DNA of 64,000 nucleotides. It comes from an uncultured Acidobacteriia bacterium. Its GTDB lineage: Bacteria > Acidobacteriota > Terriglobia > Bryobacterales > Bryobacteraceae. Positions 60,197-64,000 of the stretch are shown one piece after another (position 1 is the first letter of the stretch; the number at the start of each line of letters is the position of its first letter). The translations under genes were made by a program, and so were the position numbers. The notes under the pieces were generated by a model. That model was not told the DNA's origin and ran no database searches. It saw only the letters and a program-made list of their open reading frames with translations. The stretch spans positions 122,613 to 186,612 of the forward strand of contig CAIKMJ010000008.1 of assembly GCA_903828455.1 (NCBI GenBank), in the 5' to 3' direction.

Positions 60197-62731
60197 GTGG
60201 CCCGACTCTTTCTCATCGACTCCTACGGTTTCATCTTCCGCGCCTTCCACGCCCGCGCCCGCATGGCCGCACCGCCCATGCGCACCTCCTCGGGCCTGCC
60301 CACCGAGGCCGTCCTCATCTTCCTCAACATGCTGCGGAAACTCTCGAAGACTTACCATCCCGAATACCTCGGCGCCGTCTTCGAATCCCTCGGCCCCACC
60401 AAGCGCGACGAACTGTTTGCCGACTACAAAGCCAACCGTTCGGAAACACCGCCCGATCTGATCGCCCAGGTCCCCTACATCGAGCGCCTCCTGCACGCTC
60501 TGCGCATCCCCATCCTTCAATACTCCGGCTACGAGGCCGACGACGTCATCGGCACCCTCGCAAAACGTGCCGCAAGCCAGGGTCTGGAAGTCGTCATCGT
60601 TTCGAGCGACAAAGACATGCTGCAGCTCGTCGGTGACCACATCGGCATGCTCGACCCGCGCAAGGACGACCTCCTCTACGACGCCGCGAAGGTCAAAGAA
60701 TTCATGGGCGTCCTGCCGCATCAGGTGGCCGACCTGCTCGCCCTCAAGGGCGACGCCGTCGACAACATCCCCGGCGCTCCCGGCATCGGCGACAAAGGCG
60801 CGCGCGACCTCATCGAACAATTCGGCTCCCTCGAAGCCGCCCTCGCCGGCACCGACCAGGTGCAGCGCAAAATGTATCGCGAAAGCCTGCAGAACCACCG
60901 CGAACAGATCCTGCTTTCGCAGCAACTCGCCACCATCCACACCGACGTCCCCATCGAGCTCGACCTCAACGCCCTGCGCGAACAGGAACCCGACGTGGAG
61001 GCCCTGCGCAGCGTCTATAAGGATCTGGAATTCTTCAGCCACCTGAAGGAGCTCGGCGCGGCCGAAGATACGCGAACGCGGGATCTCGCCCCGCTCGACA
61101 ACGTGCCCGCCTTCCTGCAGGCAATCCCGGCGGGCACTGCACTCGCGATCGCGCTCTCCTCCGACGAGACCGAACTCGGCCTCTCCTGCCGCGACGCCGA
61201 AGCCCGCTCCCTGCCGCTCTCCCGCCTCGCCGAATTGAAGCCGCAGCTCGAAGACGCCGTCCTCCCCAAGGCCTCCGCCGACCTCAAAGCCCTCACCCTC
61301 TTCCTCCTGCGCCACGGCATCGAGCCCGCCGGTTTCACCGACGACACTTCGCTCTACGCCTTTCTTCTGGATGCCGATCCCTCCGGCTGCGCGCTCGACG
61401 CGCTGGTCGAGCGGCGTCTGAATCTGCGCGCCGCGCCGCGTGCAGACGAACGCGCGCTGTTTGTCCACGAACTGACTGCGCTCCTCTCGCCCGAAGTCAC
61501 GCGTCGCAACCTGCGCCAGCTCTATCTCGATATCGAATTGCCGCTCACCCAGGTCCTCGCGCGCATGGAGCTCACCGGCATCCGCGTCGATCCCGCCGAA
61601 CTGGCCCGCATGTCGGAACTGATGGAAACCTCCATCCGCCAGCTCACGCTCGACATCCACGCCCTCGCCGGCCGTGAGTTCAACATCGCCTCACCGCAGC
61701 AGCTCGGCACGGTTCTCTTCGAAGAGCTGCACCTGCCCGCCCCGGGCCGCACCGGCAAGACGAAGCAGCTTTCCACCGCCGCCGACGTCCTCGAAGCCCT
61801 GGCGCCGGAGCATGAAATCGTGCGCAAAGTGCTCGAATACCGGCAGCTGACCAAGCTCAAGGGCACTTACGTCGATGCCCTGCCCGCCCTGATCCACCCC
61901 GACACCGGCCGCATCCACACCTCGTTCCGCCAGACCGGCGCCGCCACCGGCCGCCTCTCCTCCAGCGACCCCAACCTGCAGAACATCCCCGTCAAAACCC
62001 AACTGGGCCGGGAAATCCGCGCGGCCTTCATCCCGCGCGAGGGCTGGCAACTCATCGTCGCCGACTATTCCCAGATCGAGCTCCGCCTGCTGGCTCACAT
62101 GTCCGGCGACCCCGTGCTGATCGAAGCCTTCCGCAGCGGCGAGGACATCCACACCCGCACCGCCTCGGAAGTTCTCGGCGTGCCGCCCATGCTGGTGTCG
62201 CGCGAGGCGCGCAACAGCGCCAAGGCCGTGAACTTCGGCATTGTCTACGGCATCAGCTCGTTCGGCCTCGCGGCCAATCTCGGCATTTCGCGCAAGGAAG
62301 CGGACAGCTACATCAGGGCGTACTTCGAGCGCTACTCGGGCGTAAAGCGTTTCATCGATGAAACGATTGCGCAGACCCGTGAAACCGGCGTGGCCCGCAC
62401 TCTCTTTGGCCGCGAGCGGCCCATTCCCGATATCAACTCACGCAACCCCAACGCACGCGGCTTTGCCGAGCGCACCGCGGTGAATTCGCCCATCCAGGGG
62501 ACGGCCGCGGACCTGATCAAGCTTGCGATGGTGCGAATCCACGCCCGGCTGCGCGGCATGCAGACCAAACTCCTGCTGCAGGTCCACGACGAACTGGTGC
62601 TCGAATCGCCGCCGGATGAAGTGACAGCCATCAGCCAGTTAGTAAAACAGGAGATGGAAGGAGTCTGCCAGCTCAGCGTACCGCTGACGGTGGAGGTGGG
62701 CACCGGACACAACTGGCGCGACGCCAAGTAG
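60197..62731 (+). CDS. polA: DNA polymerase I
   Basis: 844 residues, the Bacillus/Taq length. N-terminal 5'-3' exonuclease (about 1-290), a degenerate 3'-5' exonuclease-like middle (300-410) that lacks the catalytic D-x-E residues, and the polymerase domain with motif A DYSQIELR (Asp623), motif B KAVNFGIVYGIS and motif C QVHDELVLE (Asp798). So it should repair and process Okazaki fragments without proofreading. Starts at GTG 60197, 7 nt after TATCAT. The gene has a long antisense open frame, explained by codon bias. Confidence 0.95.
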   Translation: MARLFLIDSYGFIFRAFHARARMAAPPMRTSSGLPTEAVLIFLNMLRKLSKTYHPEYLGAVFESLGPTKRDELFADYKANRSETPPDLIAQVPYIERLLHALRIPILQYSGYEADDVIGTLAKRAASQGLEVVIVSSDKDMLQLVGDHIGMLDPRKDDLLYDAAKVKEFMGVLPHQVADLLALKGDAVDNIPGAPGIGDKGARDLIEQFGSLEAALAGTDQVQRKMYRESLQNHREQILLSQQLATIHTDVPIELDLNALREQEPDVEALRSVYKDLEFFSHLKELGAAEDTRTRDLAPLDNVPAFLQAIPAGTALAIALSSDETELGLSCRDAEARSLPLSRLAELKPQLEDAVLPKASADLKALTLFLLRHGIEPAGFTDDTSLYAFLLDADPSGCALDALVERRLNLRAAPRADERALFVHELTALLSPEVTRRNLRQLYLDIELPLTQVLARMELTGIRVDPAELARMSELMETSIRQLTLDIHALAGREFNIASPQQLGTVLFEELHLPAPGRTGKTKQLSTAADVLEALAPEHEIVRKVLEYRQLTKLKGTYVDALPALIHPDTGRIHTSFRQTGAATGRLSSSDPNLQNIPVKTQLGREIRAAFIPREGWQLIVADYSQIELRLLAHMSGDPVLIEAFRSGEDIHTRTASEVLGVPPMLVSREARNSAKAVNFGIVYGISSFGLAANLGISRKEADSYIRAYFERYSGVKRFIDETIAQTRETGVARTLFGRERPIPDINSRNPNARGFAERTAVNSPIQGTAADLIKLAMVRIHARLRGMQTKLLLQVHDELVLESPPDEVTAISQLVKQEMEGVCQLSVPLTVEVGTGHNWRDAK

Positions 62732-62752
62732 CCCGTTTCGGCGCCTGAAAGC

Positions 62753-62790
62753 AAAAAAGGAGAGGCGGGCCGAAGCCAACCTCTCCCAGG
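62753..62790 (-). terminator. Minus-strand terminator of PEP-CTERM gene 1
   Basis: On the minus strand a 12-bp stem (62759-62770 with 62775-62786, one mismatch and one wobble) with a TTCG loop is followed by six T (62753-62758 as A on plus). It ends the PEP-CTERM gene, and lies just past the polA stop. Confidence 0.85.
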
Positions 62791-62839
62791 AAGGTTCACG
62801 AAGAACCGACCGTCCGGCGTATAACCGGTTCGAACTGAA

Positions 62840-63541
62840 CTACTTGCTGCTCAGACGCTTGCGGAGCAGACCGAGGCCCACCAGAGCCGATCCGAGGAGC
62901 GCCATCGTCGAGGGCTCCGGAATCGAGCTGGCCGTATAGGTGTACGTAACCGAAATCGTGCCGCTCAGCGTGGCGCTCCCGCCGAAGAAGACGCCGTTCG
63001 GAGCCGTGCCGGAGAAGGTGCCTGCGTTCGCGTCGGTCTCGTAATTATCGGTCGGATCGCTGCTGCACGCCGTGAACCCCGGCCCGCATTCAAAATCCAC
63101 TGCCGAAGAGGTGAAATTGCCGGAAATCGAACCGGACACCGGGCTGCCGGTGAAGCCATAGGGCCCGGCGGCGCTACCGATGGTACCCGAACCGACAGTG
63201 TTAACCGCATTCACGGAAGTCTGTAAACCTGCGGGGAAACTGGAGAATGTGCCGTCCGCGGTCAAGAAAATCGGCGTGGTGGAGGAGGCATTCGAAAAAC
63301 TCTGGGTGGAACTGGTCGTGTTGAAGATGTTCACGACTCCGGTTACCGTGTAGGACAGAGTAACGTTGACGCCCGTGAGCGTTCCCCAGGCGGTATTGAA
63401 GTTGGAAAGCGCGGCATCATTCACAAAGGGCGTCGTTTGGGTGGGAATGGCCGCCGAAAAAGTAATTGTGTTCGCGCTTGCAATGCCGACCGCTGTGATC
63501 ATCAGCAGGGTCCCGGTAAAAATCCTGTGAATTGCTCTCAT
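62840..63541 (-). CDS. PEP-CTERM sorted extracellular protein
   Basis: 233 residues. Signal peptide (TAVGIASAN); a Ser/Thr-rich beta domain (NTITFSAAIPTQTTPFVNDAALSNF, resembling the choice-of-anchor E type); and the C-terminal sorting signal with SSIPEPSTMALLG, hydrophobic helix and basic RKRLSSK. PEP-CTERM proteins are processed by exosortase and usually end up on the surface or in exopolysaccharide. No exosortase gene is in the window. A second copy with the same ending begins beyond 63962. Confidence 0.92.
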   Translation of the reverse strand: MRAIHRIFTGTLLMITAVGIASANTITFSAAIPTQTTPFVNDAALSNFNTAWGTLTGVNVTLSYTVTGVVNIFNTTSSTQSFSNASSTTPIFLTADGTFSSFPAGLQTSVNAVNTVGSGTIGSAAGPYGFTGSPVSGSISGNFTSSAVDFECGPGFTACSSDPTDNYETDANAGTFSGTAPNGVFFGGSATLSGTISVTYTYTASSIPEPSTMALLGSALVGLGLLRKRLSSK

Positions 63542-63961
63542 AATTGTGGGCTACGCCTTCCTCGAGTACGGACTTGACAACTACGGTTATATTACTTTAA
63601 CCGTTAACGTCTGATATCGAATGTTAGCAGTTTCTCGAGAGTCAGGACAAGCATTTTCTTATGATGGGTTTGGCGTGCATCCTGATGAGCTGAAAGAATG
63701 GAAGTTTGCGTACGATCTGAAGCCAAAACAGCCCGGACTGGCTTCGACATCCGTACCGAGTTTTGCACCGCGCAATTCCCGCGCGCCTCGTCGCGAGAAT
63801 CGCTGGCGCCAATGAACCGCCGCGTCTCGTGAGGCAAGGCCCGCGCAAGCAGAAGCAGCATCGATCCGGAAATGCAAAAAGGAGGAGGTTGGCCGAAGCC
63901 AACCTCCTCCAGGAGTATTCACAGAGAACCGACTGGCCGGATCGCTCCGAGCCAGAAGGAA
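63542..63961. other. Intergenic region between the two PEP-CTERM genes
   Basis: 420 bases. It contains the second gene's terminator (63876-63910) and an A/T-rich promoter zone with CGGTTA at 63584-63589 and TAACCG at 63598-63603, an 8-base-spaced perfect inverted repeat that could be an operator. Small open frames here have no support. Confidence 0.5.
63876..63910 (-). terminator. Minus-strand terminator of PEP-CTERM gene 2
   Basis: A perfect 13-bp stem (63881-63893 with 63898-63910) with a TTCG loop and five T (63876-63880). It is a near copy of the terminator of gene 1. Confidence 0.9.
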
Positions 63962-64000
63962 CTACTTGCTGCTCAGACGCTTGCGGAGCAGACCGAGGCC
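63962..64000 (-). CDS. 3' end of a second PEP-CTERM gene (5' end outside window)
   Basis: The minus-strand end reads GLGLLRKRLSSK and a TAG at 63962, identical to the last 12 codons of the gene at 62840. Together with the matching terminator it shows a tandem duplication or paralogue pair. Nothing can be said about its body. Confidence 0.85.
   Translation of the reverse strand, partial: GLGLLRKRLSSK

Noticed and set aside
57158..61660. Antisense open frame of about 1500 codons across the OmpA-like, tsaD and polA genes
   Set aside because: It spans three well-supported genes and a terminator; the translation is Gly/Ala/Asp/Val-rich with no domain, as expected from codon bias of the opposite strand.
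63621..63815. Small plus-strand frame between the PEP-CTERM genes
   Set aside because: No start signal, no family resemblance; lies in the promoter/terminator interval.
1..64000. CRISPR array, prophage, integron or IS element
   Set aside because: The tandem arrays have no spacers; the single tyrosine recombinase is a chromosomal XerD type; no transposase was seen.

Overview
This GC-rich window reads as a chromosomal segment of an Acidobacteriota bacterium, most likely from the Bryobacterales/Solibacteres lineage. The evidence is a secreted propeller protein carrying the Solibacter-type domain that contains the stretch LLYVSPSQINFQIP (44692-46539), a set of large secreted metallopeptidases, PEP-CTERM proteins, a bactofilin, and a complete lipid A (fabZ-lpxA-lpxI) block showing a Gram-negative envelope. 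No phage, IS element, CRISPR array, tRNA or rRNA was seen; the only structural RNA is a tmRNA.

Layout. 1-5400: tail of a membrane protein, divergent secreted M13 peptidase and DUF885 lipoprotein, signal peptidase I with a histidine-rich N-terminus, and a DUF2905 protein. 5400-9180: an alpha/alpha-toroid protein and a GT2-GT4 fusion glycosyltransferase. 9220-14680: a five-gene secreted-fibre cluster (two paralogous pilin-like proteins, a third secreted subunit, a PapD-like chaperone, and a large beta-barrel protein with a histone-like basic tail). This is the best candidate in the window for an undescribed system. 14638-19600: methyltransferase-like protein, bactofilin, VIT/CCC1 transporter, M2 peptidase and a secreted protein of unknown function. 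19742-20103: tmRNA. 20460-24644: muramidase-like protein, rpsA-like gene with a repeat array in its leader, IHF/HU protein, HIT hydrolase and ECF sigma factor. 24674-27825: ABC uptake system interrupted by an NTF2-like lipoprotein. 27893-30148: CCA-adding-type enzyme and XerD. 30241-36422: acylphosphatase, apt, ispE, prs, rplY, pth, rpsF, rpsR, rplI, closed by a strong terminator. 36553-41584: unknown secreted protein, M1 peptidase, sigma-28-type factor and TonB-like protein. 41572-44605: Gfo/Idh oxidoreductase, lpxI, lpxA, fabZ. 46654-53778: a histidine operon (hisI-G-D-C-HAD-B-H-F-A) preceded by a leader peptide with six His codons and a terminator/antiterminator, i.e. classical attenuation. 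53912-58927: YncE-like propeller, BNR-repeat protein and OmpA-like barrel. 59084-62731: tsaD and polA. 62753-64000: two tandem PEP-CTERM genes.

Three patterns run across the whole window. First, short tandem repeats (12-21 bp units) repeatedly sit at or just past stop codons, often copying the stop itself. Second, many genes have a TANNNT-like hexamer 6-8 nt before the start codon and no Shine-Dalgarno, which suggests frequent leaderless transcription. Third, secreted metallopeptidases of four different families are spread along the segment, consistent with a proteolytic soil lifestyle (inference).
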